A DNA stretch of 64,000 bases from Coccinella septempunctata (GCF_907165205.1 NC_058189.1:68632315-68696314), one strand, 5' to 3'; positions 1-12,135 are shown, numbered from the stretch's first letter. The notes: generated by a model not told the origin, from the sequence alone. Translations and numbers: made by a program.

Positions 1-124
1 CAGAGTTCTGTTTCTTTGGGAGTTAAACACTCCATTATCTTCTTAGTAGGAGAGCCCATATTGCTAAATGAGGACTTACTCGGGCGTCGTGGAGACTGAG
101 TGTATTGTGAAGATAGATGGTAGG

Positions 125-292
125 AACCTTCGTTTTGATTTTCATCGTTGAAATGGCATTTTTCTAAAATCTCCTTCATAATATGTATCGCATTAAGATC
201 TACGACAATTTTCCTGCGAAATACGCGTGTCGAAATTTGACCTTCGAAAAATTCCCCAAAAGTCCCTGGGGTCAGTTACTAGGATATATCGA
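125..292 (+). repeat. Diverged single copy of the 172-bp satellite unit
   Basis: The stretch that begins with an 'AAGATCTACGACAATTTTCC'-like core and ends near GGGGTCAGTTA matches the repeat unit of the 13.2-14.65 kb array in order and orientation, at clearly lower identity. It shows that the unit also occurs singly, here just upstream of the recombinase gene. Confidence 0.6.
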
Positions 293-312
293 AATAGAAT
301 ATAACATTACTA

Positions 313-388
313 GCAAGGTAAGAGGGTTTTTACTGGCGAATGGAGGATATAAGTTACCTCCTTGAGCCAGTAAAACCCGTTACCTTGC
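313..388. repeat. Imperfect inverted repeat (about 25-bp arms)
   Basis: The left arm (313-337, GCAAGGTAAGAGGGTTTTTA...) is complementary with few mismatches to the right arm (365-388, ...TAAAACCCGTTACCTTGC). The loop between them is about 27 nt and itself holds GGAGG...CCTCC. It lies about 160 bp upstream of the recombinase start. It may be a terminus or regulatory hairpin of that element, but no function can be read from the sequence. Confidence 0.6.
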
Positions 389-546
389 GTGTATTGTTTT
401 ATATTTTATTTGTTTCTCATTTGTAAAAAGGTTAGATAAATTCCAAAAAAATCTCAATAATTTGTCGCAAATGTCGTAAGCTATGGAAGCGTTCCCATGA
501 ACATATCTGCTTATTTTTCTTTACATTTGTTTTGGCGAAAGCGAAA

Positions 547-1679
547 ATGAATGTACCAAAAGAAATTATTGAGGCAGCCAGCAGTGTAGCCTCAAGTTTA
601 TTACCTGCAAAATCAGCTTCAAGGTACGAGCGAGAATACGACGACTTCAAAAAGTGGCAAAACAAAAATAGTGTGATTGGGGTAACTGAAGATGTTTTGT
701 TGGTCTACTTGAATCAACTATCAGCTAGATTCAGCCCTAATACTTTATGGGCAAAATGGTCTATGCTGAAAAGCTGCTTGGAAATGAAAGAAAATGCCCC
801 TGTTCGCAGGTTTGTTTTCCTTAAAAAATTTATTGAAAAATATGACGTTTAGTTGTCATTTGCAGATTTCAAAAGGTAATAGCGTTTCTGAAACGAAAAA
901 ATGAGCGTTATACGCCAAAAAAGGCCGAGGTATTAAGTAAAGAAGAGGCTGAACAATTTCTTTTACATGCTCCTGATGACCAGTGGTTGCTGGCGAAAAT
1001 TGTAACAATATTTGGGATTTTTGGATGTTGTCGATGTGACGAAATTCTCTCTTTAAACATGAATGATGTAGAAGATATGGGAAAATACGTTATTGTGGCA
1101 TTGCGGCAAACAAAAAATTTAACAACAAGAAGATTCACCATAATCGATGATGGCTGAAGCTTCAAGCCCTGCATGTTATACAGAAAATATGTAAATCTTC
1201 GGCCTTCTAGAACAGAAAGCCTAAGATTTTTTTTGACATACCGACATGGAAAGTGCATTTCCCTTGCTGGCCAGCACACTATTGGTGGTGTCCCAAAGCA
1301 AATAGCGAAATATTTAGGTTTAAAAGACCCAGAGTTATACACCGGCCACTCTTTTCGCAGAACTGGAGCCACTATGGTTGCGGATTCGGGTGGAGATATT
1401 TTAGCACTAAAGCGTGCAAGAGGGTGGAAGAGCACCGAAATTGCGATGAGTTATGTCGATGATTCGGTCAACAAGAAAATCGAAATGTCTAGCAAATTAT
1501 TCGGTAGTAAGGAGAGTACAAATGTTCTGCAATCCTCGAGTTCAGCAGTTTCTGAGTCAACAGATGGTTCATCATCATCAGTATCAACTCTTTCATCATC
1601 AAAAATCTGTGTTACTGGAAATAACAATTGTACCATGATTTTCAACATATATGACGATAAAAAAAAAATTCTGATGTAA
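547..1679 (+). pseudogene. Crypton-like tyrosine recombinase, one intron, one premature stop
   Basis: This encodes a site-specific tyrosine recombinase of the eukaryotic (Crypton-like) type, which in this family moves DNA by cutting and rejoining through a tyrosine-DNA intermediate. Exon 1 runs from ATG 547 to 809. A 56-bp GT-AG intron (810-865, CGCAG|GTTTGT ... TTTGCAG|A) joins in frame to exon 2 (866-1679). The N-terminal half is a helical core-binding domain. The catalytic domain shows the first Arg in GCCRCDEIL, a Lys in RQTKN, HxxR as GHSFRR, Trp in RARGWKS and the Tyr nucleophile in AMSYVDDS, so the full R-K-H-R-W-Y set is present. The C-terminal tail is Ser-rich and ends NNNCTMIFNIYDD. 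The only visible lesion is TGA at 1155-1157, in frame on both sides, between the beta-hairpin Lys and the HxxR motif. Length is about 350 aa. No terminal repeats were found, as expected for Cryptons. A domesticated gene is possible, but the stop argues for a recently dead mobile element. Confidence 0.85.
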
Positions 1680-1688
1680 ATAATACTA

Positions 1689-1735
1689 CTAACTTGTAAA
1701 AATTTTGCAAGTTAACTGTCAGTTTTACAAGTTAG
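1689..1735. repeat. Perfect 13-bp inverted repeat after the recombinase
   Basis: CTAACTTGTAAAA (1689-1701) and TTTTACAAGTTAG (1723-1735) are perfect complements separated by 21 nt. They begin 9 bp after the recombinase stop codon. The repeat could be a 3' end hairpin or part of the element terminus. Confidence 0.6.
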
Positions 1736-1799
1736 TGACTTGATAAATTAAACTTTCTTGATTAATATTGTGTTTTTGGAAACTGACGTTTACAAATGA

Positions 1800-2098
1800 G
1801 GAACAAATTAAATTCTTAGCCTACTATAGAAGCAAACAAAATTTCAATGTACAAATATTTTATTACTCAACATATTCTCCTCTTAATTGGCTACATTTAT
1901 TACAGCGAACCTTCAACGTCTCTAGACCTTTCAAAAGAAATGTATCTTCTTGCTCTGCAAATCAGACCTCCACAGCTTTTATAACCTCCTAGTTGGAAGA
2001 AAATTTACGACCTTTTAAACTTTTTTTCAGTTGAGAAAAGAGATTATAGTCGCGGATGGAGCCAAATCTAGTGAATAAGGGGGGTGTTCTGCACTGAG
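1800..2098 (-). mobile_element. Mariner 3'-end fragment
   Basis: Read on the minus strand this matches the last ~290 bp of the mariner copies at 6.3, 20.3 and 38.8 kb: the end of the transposase including the SDYHLF-region coding sequence (degenerate), the '...AGAGGAGAATATGTTGAGTAA' end region, and the AT-rich 3' terminus with TTAGCCTACTATAGAA. The outer TIR (1797-1815) is badly eroded and the 5' part is absent. Confidence 0.8.
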
Positions 2099-4053
2099 TG
2101 TAATTCGAAACTGTGTGATCTAGTCTTATCTCTACATGACAAAAATGGAATAGAACGTCATATTATCATGAATTCTAAGAATAACTCATTTTCCTAACAA
2201 TAAAACATAAACCAGTAATGAATGCATTTCAACCATCTAATCAATTCCTGTCCTTCAACTCTCAATGATACTCATTAAACCACAGTAAGCTCGGCTTTCG
2301 AGCGATATGCCCACCATGAAGCCAAACTATTTCGTATTCATAAGTTTCTCATTCTTCTACATAATCAATAGCTCTAACGTAATCTGTGCTTTCTTCCAAA
2401 TTGAAGACTGTTTCATAAATTGCCGGTAATTACGCCGAAATTAGTACAAATCTCCCGTTTACAAATGTAATCCTAACGGATTCTTCTCCTCGAATAACGA
2501 TGGCAACGATAAGAAAAAAGTTATGACATGATGACATCCGGCTTGTTTGACGGGAAGATGGCATTTGTGTTCTTCTGCACGACAAATGGCATTCAAGTAA
2601 AACTGCAAATTGGCTAAAAATCAGGTCTTACCACGCTACATCTTTTTCGTTGATTATGGAATTATTGTTCTTTTGAGATCTTTAATTGACAGTGTCAACC
2701 TAACCTTTCACTCTTTCCTTTACGAACTACTTCTGCAAAATTTAAATCGTTTTTATAGAGAGTTTTCACAATTTCGAAATGTTCTCGAAGCGTTCGTTCT
2801 ATTTCTAATAATGACATTCCAATTGTCATCTGTCGAAAATGACAGCTCTCAAAACGACAGTTGTGATTCGAAAATTTGGAGCTCAAAATGTATTCTTTTA
2901 TAATACGAATACGACTGAACCATTAATTTTTCCTCAATAATATTCTATGCAACCTCCACCTTGTTAAATATGAAATGATGTAAATCGGTGAAAGCAAACT
3001 CTACGTGATTCCTGTGACGACTACCAAATAGCCCAGCCTATATGCCTCACTTTTCGATTTTCTCATGATACTCCTACTCAGATAAGACACTTTTTGAACC
3101 TCATTACCATTTCTTCTTCTTCTCTAACGTTCGGACTCTTTGAAGATGCGGCTCGATGGTTTCAGGCAGATAAGCATATTTCTATGTTGATATGTTGATG
3201 AAATGCAGGAAGTCAACCAGGAGACACGGAATAAGATGTCAGCCAGGTCAGATTTAACTGTTTAGGACATGTACATTTTACGTAAGGGAGATCATTCACA
3301 TCCCATTTTTGTCCAAAACATCTGTTTTGTCTAGGTCTTTCTTCTTGTTTTTTTGCTTTTGAATTTGTTTGAGCGTGTCAAATACATTGCAATATATATG
3401 AAAATCGATTCAACGGGGTCCATTCAATGATTGTCAGGAAACATCCAATATCTCATATGAGCATAAGATATGATTGAGTAACCATATGGTCCTCTTTTAC
3501 CCCCTAGGTCTTTGGTTGACCTGTGTAATATGAGAACTGCATTTCTTTCTGAAATAAAAAAAAATATATATTGCACAATTTACCAATTAATTCTCTTCCT
3601 TTTTCTTTCCCCTTCTTTCGGATGCAAGGTGAGCTTTCAATTGTCCGTTTTCAATATCGCTGAATTAGTTGCACTCATATATTTCACCGAAGCAATTTGT
3701 TCAACATTTGCGCTGACAGAAGTCGTATATAATGGAGTTCCCGATTGCGCAACCTGGTCATTAGAGACTCTTCATTTTGATGAAGTAACTAACCCAAGTT
3801 TCCGAAAATAGATGAGGAAATGGGCCATAATTTGTGTCGATGTTGCCAGGTCTGCTATGAGAATGTATAATAAAAAGGTGGTCTAAATACATAACGATAA
3901 TAAAGAAATAATTGAACAAAAATCGAACTGGTGAAAGTGTGAATATAGGCATCATAAGATAAAATATGTAAAATAATTTTTGATTACAGATTGTGGTTAT
4001 ATATTCAGGAGAGATTCTGTATAATTTGAAATTGAGTTGAATAAATTCAAGTA
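2099..4053. other. No gene recognised
   Basis: AT-rich sequence with only short chance reading frames. A local cluster of GACAG/CTGTC motifs occurs at about 2815-2866. I see no coding similarity, splice-bounded exon or repeat boundary. Confidence 0.5.
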
Positions 4054-5502
4054 CAGGGTGGGCAAAATTCGTTGTCTACTGAAGGGATCTCGAGAACTAT
4101 AGCAGCTAGAAGAAAACGGACGACACATTCTCGAGCTCTTTTTTCTTGACTAATCCAAAACTGAAAACAGATCCAGCCTAACGTTCATAGATTTTGAGTT
4201 ATGAACGAAAATTGAGAAATTGTCATTTTCAATGCAGCTGAATAACTCTTTTATTTGAACTCGTATTCGAAATCCGTTGTTACAATCTACAGGCACTTTT
4301 TTATGAGGAATTCGAATATGATATTGTCAAATTTTTTGATCCGGTCATTTTCGAGATACGACAGGGATTTCTGATTTTTCAAATGTGAACTATAGTTGAA
4401 AGTCTTTTCATTCTGCTGCAATTTTTTTGCTGATTTCAAAAATGTATCATATGTCGCTATTCACATGAATATAACATAAGAAAAAAAATTCAATACTTTA
4501 TCCGGCTTTTCGATTCACTGTTGAATTTTTAGTAGACTAGCGTAACCATAGCGACCGTTGAAAATGCATTATGGTTTGTGAACTCCACATAATCCTATGT
4601 GAACTCAACCTTGTGTGATAGGAATCACAGACTGTCGAATAATTATTTCTTTTATATATCGAGATCGATATCCTTTAAAAGAGAGTAAAAGACTTTCGTC
4701 TGATTATTAAAGAAGAAAATTTATTCAATTATCGTTTCTCAATTCATGAAAGAAACTTAAAGAGTCAGTAATATAAATAAAATACGAAAGCTGTCAATAA
4801 TTATGATTTTTACAAAAGTAAGATGATGAAAAATAGGTACGTCTGTCAACGGTAGTGTTCGAATGGTCAACCATCGTAAGATAGCATGCCAAACATCGCG
4901 AGAACAAACGATGGCAAATTAATCATCGAAATATTTATTCAGCAATCCGTGATTTCAATCATAGAGGCTCAGGTTCACAAAATATAATGCATATTCAACG
5001 GTTGCTATGGTTACGGCAGCCTACTAAAAATTCAACAGTGAATCGAAAAGCAGGAAAAAGTATTGAATTTTTTTTCTTATGTTATATTAACGTGAATAGC
5101 AACATATGATACATTTTTGAAATCAGCAAAAAAATTGCAGCAGAATGAGAGAACTTTCAACTATAGTTTACATTTGAAAAATCGGAAATCCCTGTCGTAT
5201 CTGGAAAATGACTGGATGAAAAAATTTAATGATATCATATTCGAATTCTTCATAAAAAAGTGCCTGTAGAATGTAACAACGGATTTCGAATACGAGTTCA
5301 AATAAACGAGTTATTCAGCTTCATTGAAAATGACAATTTCTCAATTTTCGTTCATAACTCAAAATCCATGAACGTTAGACTGGATCTGTTTTCAGTTTTG
5401 GATTAGTCAAGAAAAAAGAGCTCGAGAATGTGTCGTCCGTTTTCTTCTAGCTGCTATAGTTCTCGAGATCCCCTCAGTAGACAACGAATTTTGCCCACCC
5501 TG
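4054..5502. mobile_element. Foldback element FB1 with ~540-bp inverted arms
   Basis: The ends are CAGGGTGGGCAAAATTCG and its complement, directly flanked by TA on both sides (4052-4053 and 5503-5504), as in Tc1/mariner-type insertion. The left arm (4054 to about 4595) and right arm (about 4970 to 5502) are near-perfect reverse complements, with a unique centre of about 370 bp. There is no transposase reading frame, so the element must depend on a transposase supplied in trans. Related termini occur at 16582-17267 and 40545. Confidence 0.9.
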
Positions 5503-6330
5503 TACAGAGAAGTGAATTCGAATCTGTATTGGAGAAATGCATTTGTTTAATTGAGTAAAATCGCAAAAGTCGCCCAAATTTTGGGAAGTGGCAACGTCGA
5601 CCCAGTCCTACTGCCAGGAAGGCCGACGACCCAAGTTTTACAGTCTTCTAACTGCTATTTCCGTACCGGAGACAAACAAGAAGGAATAAATCGCGAACAG
5701 GACGTTTTTATTTTGACGCCAATATCGGTTTCAAGGAAGAGAGGCACTTTGACGTTTCCGGGCTTAAGAATGGATGGACAGGTGTGTGATTTAGGTGTAC
5801 AGGTGTTAAAACCGCGGCCCTTTGTTGGAGGTCCACCTTTTCCTCATCGACGATGAGGTGGTACGATCGTAAATCGGCCATTCAGTGCATATCCCTGTCA
5901 TAAAAGTGGTCGAGGATGTTGAACGAAACAAAATTCCTACAAACGTTTCATTAGTTCAAGATGCTTTCTAGTATATGTTGTTGTACCATGGAATAGAATG
6001 TTCTATCACTATGATGATGTATGACATAATAATTCAAGTTACCTGTAGGACTTGTTGGGACACCCGGCATTTACTTTATATGCAACGTGCTTTCGAAGGT
6101 CCATATTCTGTGTCCAAATGTAATTCGTAGTACTATTTTCTATGTAAACTGTCAAGTAAGCTTTCTGGATTGTTGCTGCATATCAGCGAGTGGAAAATAA
6201 TCTATTCTTCAGGATCGAGTGTGCCGATCTTGCTAAGAAGAGAATGTTTTTGTAATCGAAACATCACTTCATTCCCTCAGATTAGGAGTTTGGTGGACTA
6301 TTAGTCAGGAGCTCTAACAAGAGAATTTTA
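5503..6330. other. No gene recognised
   Basis: An open stretch at 5551-5856 (+) lacks any recognisable domain or splice context and I do not call it a gene. The rest is AT-rich. The TA at 6329-6330 is the target duplication of the next element. Confidence 0.5.
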
Positions 6331-7622
6331 CGAGGATATTTTGATATCTAGTAAGCCTAGACCAGTTCCATGCATAAAAAAATATTGCGATACCATAACA
6401 ACGAACAATAACTCATTAGAAGTGTCAGTGTGAAGTTTGAGGTCAAAAAAATAAACTAGAGTTATGCAATAAATTGGAAGAAAGAAGATGTCCACCGAAA
6501 TTGTGAAAATCGAAAAATTGGAGTATCGATCCATCATCAAGTACTTGTATTTAAAAGGGTTAAGAGGTAAGCAGGTTTGCGAAGATATGCTTAATACCCT
6601 TGGTGATCAATGTCCTTCATATGCGACCGTGAGAAATTAGACTGCAAGCTTCAAAAGAGGTAAATTTTCCATTGAAGATGATTACCGATCGGAAAGGCCA
6701 GTTTTTGTGTCAGTCCCCGAAAATATCGATGCAGTTCATGACATGATTTTATCAGACCGTCGAATTGGGCTAAACGGATAACTGAAGCACTGAATATTTC
6801 ATAAGAAGGCGTTCATCATTTAGTTCTCGTCAATTTGCACATGAGAAAAATTGCTGCAAAATGGATCCCCAAATGTTTGAATGTTGACCAAAGCGTGCAA
6901 GGGTAGAAGCATCGCTTTCGATCTGTGCTCGATTTGAAAACGATGTAGACTTCTTACACCGAATTGTTACTATGGATGAGACTTGGGTACATTTCTACGA
7001 TCCAGAAACAAAGCATCAATCGATGGAATGGCGACATTCTGGTTTTCCAAGACCTAAGAAGTTTCGTGTCCAAAAATCTGCTGAAAAAGTTCTTACTCCA
7101 GTTTTTTGGGATTGCCATGGAGTAATCATGATTGATTTTTTGGAGAAGAGTAGAACAATAACCGGAGATTACTATTCACCATTACTGACCACTCTACGGA
7201 AAAAAATTAAAGAGGAAAGACGCGGAAAGCTATCCAAAGGTGTTTTGTTTTTGCAGGAAAACGCCCCTGCACCCAAATCTCATGTTGACATGCAAAAAAT
7301 TCGTGATTTAGGGTTTGAATTACTAAAACACCCCCCTCATTCACCAGATTTGGCTCTATCCGACTATCATCTCTTTCCTCAATTGAAAAAGAATTTAAAA
7401 AGTCGTCAATTATCTTCCAACGAGGAGGTAATAAAAGCTGTGGAGGTCTGGTTTGCACAGCAAGAAGAAACATTTTTTTTTTTTGAATGATCTAGAGACG
7501 TTTCAGGTGCGCTAAAATAAATGTATCCAATTAAGAGGAGAATATGTTGAGTAATAAAATATTTTGACATTGAAATTTTGTTTGGTTCGATAATAGGCTA
7601 AGAATTTTTCAATATATCCTCG
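6331..7622 (+). mobile_element. Mariner copy A, end to end
   Basis: It begins CGAGGATATTTTGATATC and ends with the complement of CGAGGATATATTGA, giving ~30-bp imperfect TIRs. It is flanked by the TA target duplication (6329-6330, 7623-7624). Total length is 1292 bp, the usual size for mariner. It carries one transposase gene, now broken (see 6488-7554). Confidence 0.93.
6488..7554 (+). pseudogene. Mariner DD34D transposase, decayed (copy A)
   Basis: Cut-and-paste transposase of the mariner family. Translation from ATG 6488 gives the N-terminal HTH region (STEIVKIEKLEYRSII...) and the paired-like DNA-binding region ending near SDRRIG. The catalytic region starts at MDETWVHFYDPETK (6972). In-frame stops interrupt it (for example after ATVRN at about 6640), and deletions break the frame near 6770 and 6890. 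The first catalytic Asp is present in MDETW and the third in LSDYHLF. The second is replaced: LQENAP instead of the usual QDNAP. An oligo-T run near 7470 shifts the frame before the end. Not active. Confidence 0.93.
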
Positions 7623-7639
7623 TAATGAAAACCATTTTC

Positions 7640-7710
7640 AGTTCATTCAGTTTAGTTATGGATTTTCATTCAGTATTGGCCACACCAATCCAATATTCAT
7701 AGAGAATAGA
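7640..7710 (+). repeat. Dispersed repeat with TTTAGTTATGGATTTTCA
   Basis: This sequence recurs, diverged, at 53944-54010 (+), and in reverse complement at about 24200-24250 and 59080-59100, followed or preceded by AATATTCATAGAGAATA-like sequence. The minus-strand copies carry the hammerhead-like motif ~70 bp away, suggesting the end of one retroelement family. Confidence 0.4.
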
Positions 7711-9070
7711 CTGCCGTAGTCCAATCTGGGGATCGGGGCTTGAATTTTTAATGAATTTAACCACATGGCCTTGACACATTCATGGCAAAACCTATGTACC
7801 TCCAAATTTGTTCAAGAAAACGTTAGTAAAAACAGCTCAAGTTAATCGTTTACAATTCACACAATATTGGCACCTTCTCCACGAGGTAATTGCACAATCT
7901 TATTAACATCTACCAGCAGGAGAGCTCTACAAAGTGGCAGTGCAGTGAAAATTAATTAATTTTCTTCTGTCGTCTCCGCTTTAACTGGGTCATCCTGTCC
8001 ATTTACCAGTTTTAAGCGATGTCAGCGATAAATATCGTAAAGAAAAAACGTTAAACCCATTCATCTTCTTGTTATCCAACCAGCCATTCCGTCATTTACA
8101 GGCATTTCGAAACACAAATTGAAAAGATTAAAATTGAAACGATACAGTTAATGAGTATTTGAATAGACTGTCTCAATCTGCGCTAATATAAGGAGTAGCT
8201 TGAGGAGGCTCGTTATTACGGCCGAGTAAGTTGAATGGAATGAATACACAATGCCCCACGACTTGATTATCTTATTTCTTAGCAGTGCACTAGAGCACTT
8301 TCAGATTTGCGAACGAATAACACGAATGTAATTGCTTGTCTTTGGAATGATTGCTCGGAATTCGTTAATTTGTTAGATCCACGTAGATAAGTGAGTGTAA
8401 CCAATCTAGAACAAAAGGATACATTCTAACCCTAAGAAAAAAAAATTCATCTTGATCATCTTTTTAAATACTAGTTTGAAGCCTGTTAATCTTCGACGTC
8501 CATATCCGAACTCATTACGCCATATTTCCGCATCCCTATTGGCGTGAAATACCTCGAATTCTTCACCTATGTATAATGGAATCCATCCATTTATCATTTT
8601 CACAATTTCACACGTAGAGCCGAAACGTTACCCAACCGGAGAGTCCGGTAAATAAACAAGGAAGTTCCCGACATCGATAACGTAACAAGAAATCGATTTA
8701 ATGGACATTAAAAAACACTTTTTCACCATATTCGGATCCGTGGTCCATAACAGATCGTGGAATGCGTCGAGATTACCTCTGAAACGTTACATGAGTGCAA
8801 CGATGACGAATGCGATCTCTACCGGACCGAAAGTCACAATGTAATCTCATTTCGGGTTTTAATTCCGAGAAACAGTTTCGAATTTTACACGGTCGCTTAT
8901 ACCTTCGAAACGAGAGATTGATCTAGCTGGCAGGTCAACATAGACCGTAGTTCCGATGAGCAGTAGTTCAGTCATGTGGTAGATGCAATGGGCCCTCTAT
9001 TGTAGTTCAAATGCATCGGCGATTTCAATGAGAAAATAATGAAAAGTGGATTTTGGGGGAAAATCTAATG
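7711..9070. other. No gene recognised
   Basis: Unique-looking sequence without recognisable exons. 8600-8960 is somewhat less AT-rich, which may reflect host non-coding DNA. Confidence 0.45.
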
Positions 9071-10282
9071 TATATTCCATTCACTTTCATTTTAGCACTC
9101 GGTTGGCTATGGAAATTTGACACATTTCACTCTGTATAGTACGAAAATGTGGGGTTATGAAGCTTGCCAAAACATTTTTGGGTTTTAAGTCAACGCTATG
9201 TTGCCCGTTCTACGTAAAAGTTTCTTTTATTACGTTTTTTATCACAATGTCGATTCTCTTCGAAAAATATGTGACGAACATAATTGAAGTTTATACAAAC
9301 TGATTGAAGGTATACCAAATCCAGTTAATTGCATGTAAAATACAGGAGATCAGTATAATATGCACTAGCTTGAGGAGAGTTAATGTTCGTTATCTTCTTT
9401 GGCTAAAGTTTGAATACGTTACATCAGTTGTAGATTTCAAAAATATTAACCCGAAGATGAAATGCATATGATGCAGTGGTTGGGAATAGGTATCTCCCGA
9501 AGAAATTAACAGATAATTATAAGAATGTTGAATTTTTCAACAAAAATCTTCTTGCATCAATATAAGTAAAAGGAATTACAGGAAGTTTCAAGTCAAGGTG
9601 AACTTTACCTTTGAACAAAAATTTCACATGAATAAACAATTAACAGGACAACTGGCGCGTATTTGTGACTGGTCATCTCAATAGATAGATATAATAATAA
9701 TTAGGCATTTATTGGTACCTTAAGACATTTACAATGTATAGGACAAGTCAAATGAAAAATAGAAAAATCAATTTTCGGGAACTTATTCTATGATGACATT
9801 CATCGAACATCCTATAGTAAACTTTTCGCATTTATTCACTCAAACATGAAATTATCAAATGCCACCTCTTCTTTGGCTCTCCCAATAGAAGGAAATTCTT
9901 TGTCATCCTCTACATTCACAATCTTTCTGATTGTGGAAATATTCTTCTGAAATATAAGTCGTTTAGATTCAGATCAAACATTGTATAAATTCTCTTACAT
10001 TGAATATGTTCACTACCGTTTGACGAATTGTGGATTTTAGAATATCAGGATATAACTATTTGAATGAGCGGACCTGAATTCTAAATAGCACTTCCTGAAA
10101 CCCTGTCTCTTTTTTCAATCACTTCCGGCATTTTCGTAATAAAAATTGATATTAGTTGTGGCAACGGCGTTATGACATTAACGACATTTCATGAGTGCCA
10201 ACCTTACTCCGTTCTAGTTACACAAACTTGAAAAAATTATTTCATGGCCAACCGACTGCTAAAATAAACGTGAACGGAGTAT
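9071..10282. mobile_element. R1 non-autonomous element, copy 1
   Basis: About 1.2 kb with ~45-bp inverted ends: left CCATTCACTTTCATTTTAGC..., right ...GCTAAAATAAACGTGAACGG. TA-rich dinucleotides flank it. It matches three further copies (26224, 33242, 57640) along its full length. There is no open reading frame of note, so it is non-autonomous. The class is unknown, and the TA flanks would suit a Tc1/mariner-like mobiliser. Confidence 0.85.
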
Positions 10283-11477
10283 GTGTGAAGAATTTTGAAA
10301 TAAATCTGCGAATTCAATAAGATCAAATGAATGAAATTCTTGTATGTAAGAAAATTCGAACCTTATAAGTTCGAATGAACCCCATTGACAGGTAGCAAAA
10401 TGAGTTCTGATTTTCGAATAATTCAGAATATCCCAAAGCGTTGAACGCCATAAAATACAACATTATCTTTACCTCGACGAAGAAGCAGAGCTTGTTCTGC
10501 TCCTAGAGAGGAATTGCTCGTTCAGTTGCAGCATGTGCTCAACTTCACATAGGGCAAAACGTGAACTGCTCATTAAATTTCGATATTTCACGTGGCTCGA
10601 GAAATAAATCAAATAAGTCGTAAGAACAGCAGGAACGCTATAATCTTTATTGAGGCATGCGAATTGTGAGGCCGTATAATAACAGAAAAGAGCAGAATCG
10701 GTTCTTGTCTAGAAGGATAAATGGATTCACGCGATTGCATGGCTCGGTTCTGATTCTATTCAGGAAGTATTTTGTTCTGTCTCGGGTAAGAAAGATGTCG
10801 CTATGAAAATAATTTGTGAATCCGTTTGAATTTGGAAATAATTCTTGTCGAAAATACTCAAAGAGAATCCATGTAAGCCCGAAGTATCACATTGGAATAT
10901 CTATTACTCCCATTAATAATGTTACAAAGCTCCAAATACTACTGGATTTGATCGAGGTTCAATATTTCGTGTAAAAGATGATATGAAAATTTCTTGGGCT
11001 AAGTCCTTTCCTGTCTTCTCGTCTCTACAGTTTCTGTAATATACATTCTGTCAGTATCTCCTCCTTGAGATGGTTGCCTAGAACTCCCAAATTCAACTAT
11101 TCAAAACATCATTGTATGTTATTCTATGAAGTGAAGTTTCACTGCATTCTATAACAGGTCTCTGTTATTGCCTCATTAAGGCTATGCCCAGGTGTCTTTC
11201 GATTAAAATACGAACCACTTCGAGATACATTTTAATTACTTTTCACCCCCTGTGCCCAAGAAATAGCTTCATCAGATAAGCCGGTAATAAATTTTCTCTA
11301 ACAACTTAATAATGATCCCGAACGAAATGATAAATCTTATATTGGATCTTCTGAACTGCAAACGAGCAGGCTTACCTACACAGATATAAAGCACCAACTA
11401 AAACTAGAGTTATTTTTCGCTTACATAAATTTTATTCTGAAAAGCTGATAACCACGCTCATATCACAGCCGTAGAAA
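10283..11477. other. No gene recognised
   Basis: AT-rich, no recognisable coding sequence. It ends where the truncated mariner copy B begins abruptly. Confidence 0.45.
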
Positions 11478-12135
11478 ATTCCAAAAGCGTGCGAGGGTAG
11501 AAGCATCGCGTTCGATCTGTGCTCGATTTGCAAACGATGTAGACTTCTTAAACCGAATTGTTACTATGGATGAGACTTGGGTACATTTCTACGATCCAGA
11601 AACGAAGCAACAATCGATGGAATTGCGACACTCTGGTTCTCCAAGACCTAAGAAGTTTCGGGTCCAAAAATCTGCTGAAAAAGTTCTTGCTCCAGTTTTT
11701 TGGGATTGTCATGGAGTAATCATAATTGATTTTTTGGATAAGGGCAGAACAATAACCGGAGATTACTATTCGACATTACTGACCACTCTTCGGGAAAAAA
11801 TTAAAGAGAAAAGACGCGAACAGCTATTCAAAGGTGTTTTGTTTTTGCAGGACAACGCCGCTGCACACAAATCTCGTGTTGGCATGCAAAAAATTCGTGA
11901 TTCAGGGTTTGAATTACTAGAACACCTCCCCCATTCACCAAATTTGGCTCCATCCGACTATCATCTCTTTCCTCAACTTTCAGGTCGTGAATTTTCCTCC
12001 AACGAGGGGATAATAAAAGCTGTGGAGGTCTGGTTTGTAAAGCAAGAAGAAACATTTTTTTTGAAAGGTCTAGAGACGTTGCAGGTTCGCTGTAATAAAT
12101 GTATCCCATTAAGAGGAGAATATGTTGAGTAATCA
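11478..12135 (+). mobile_element. Mariner copy B, truncated at both ends
   Basis: Only the C-terminal half of the transposase is present, but it is open from MDETWVHF (11566) to GEYVE-stop (12132), 188 aa. All three catalytic aspartates are kept: MDETW, LQDNAAAHK and APSDYHLF. The DNA-binding domain and both TIRs are missing, so it cannot move. A short deletion sits after FPQL compared with copy A. The frame is better preserved than in copy A, suggesting a younger parent. Confidence 0.92.

Noticed and set aside
313..388. Reading the hairpin as a bacterial-type terminator or as an att site
   Set aside because: The context is clearly eukaryotic. A terminator call has no meaning here and no core-site repeat is seen.
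908..1435. Long minus-strand frame
   Set aside because: Shadow of the tyrosine recombinase coding strand.
2815..2866. Cluster of GACAG/CTGTC motifs
   Set aside because: Too short and irregular to define a hairpin element.
3512..3811. 100-codon frame with apparent transmembrane segments
   Set aside because: AT/T-rich chance frame, with no signals of a gene.
5551..5856. Open frame of about 100 codons, plus strand
   Set aside because: No domain, no splice context, unremarkable composition. Could be an exon but nothing supports it.
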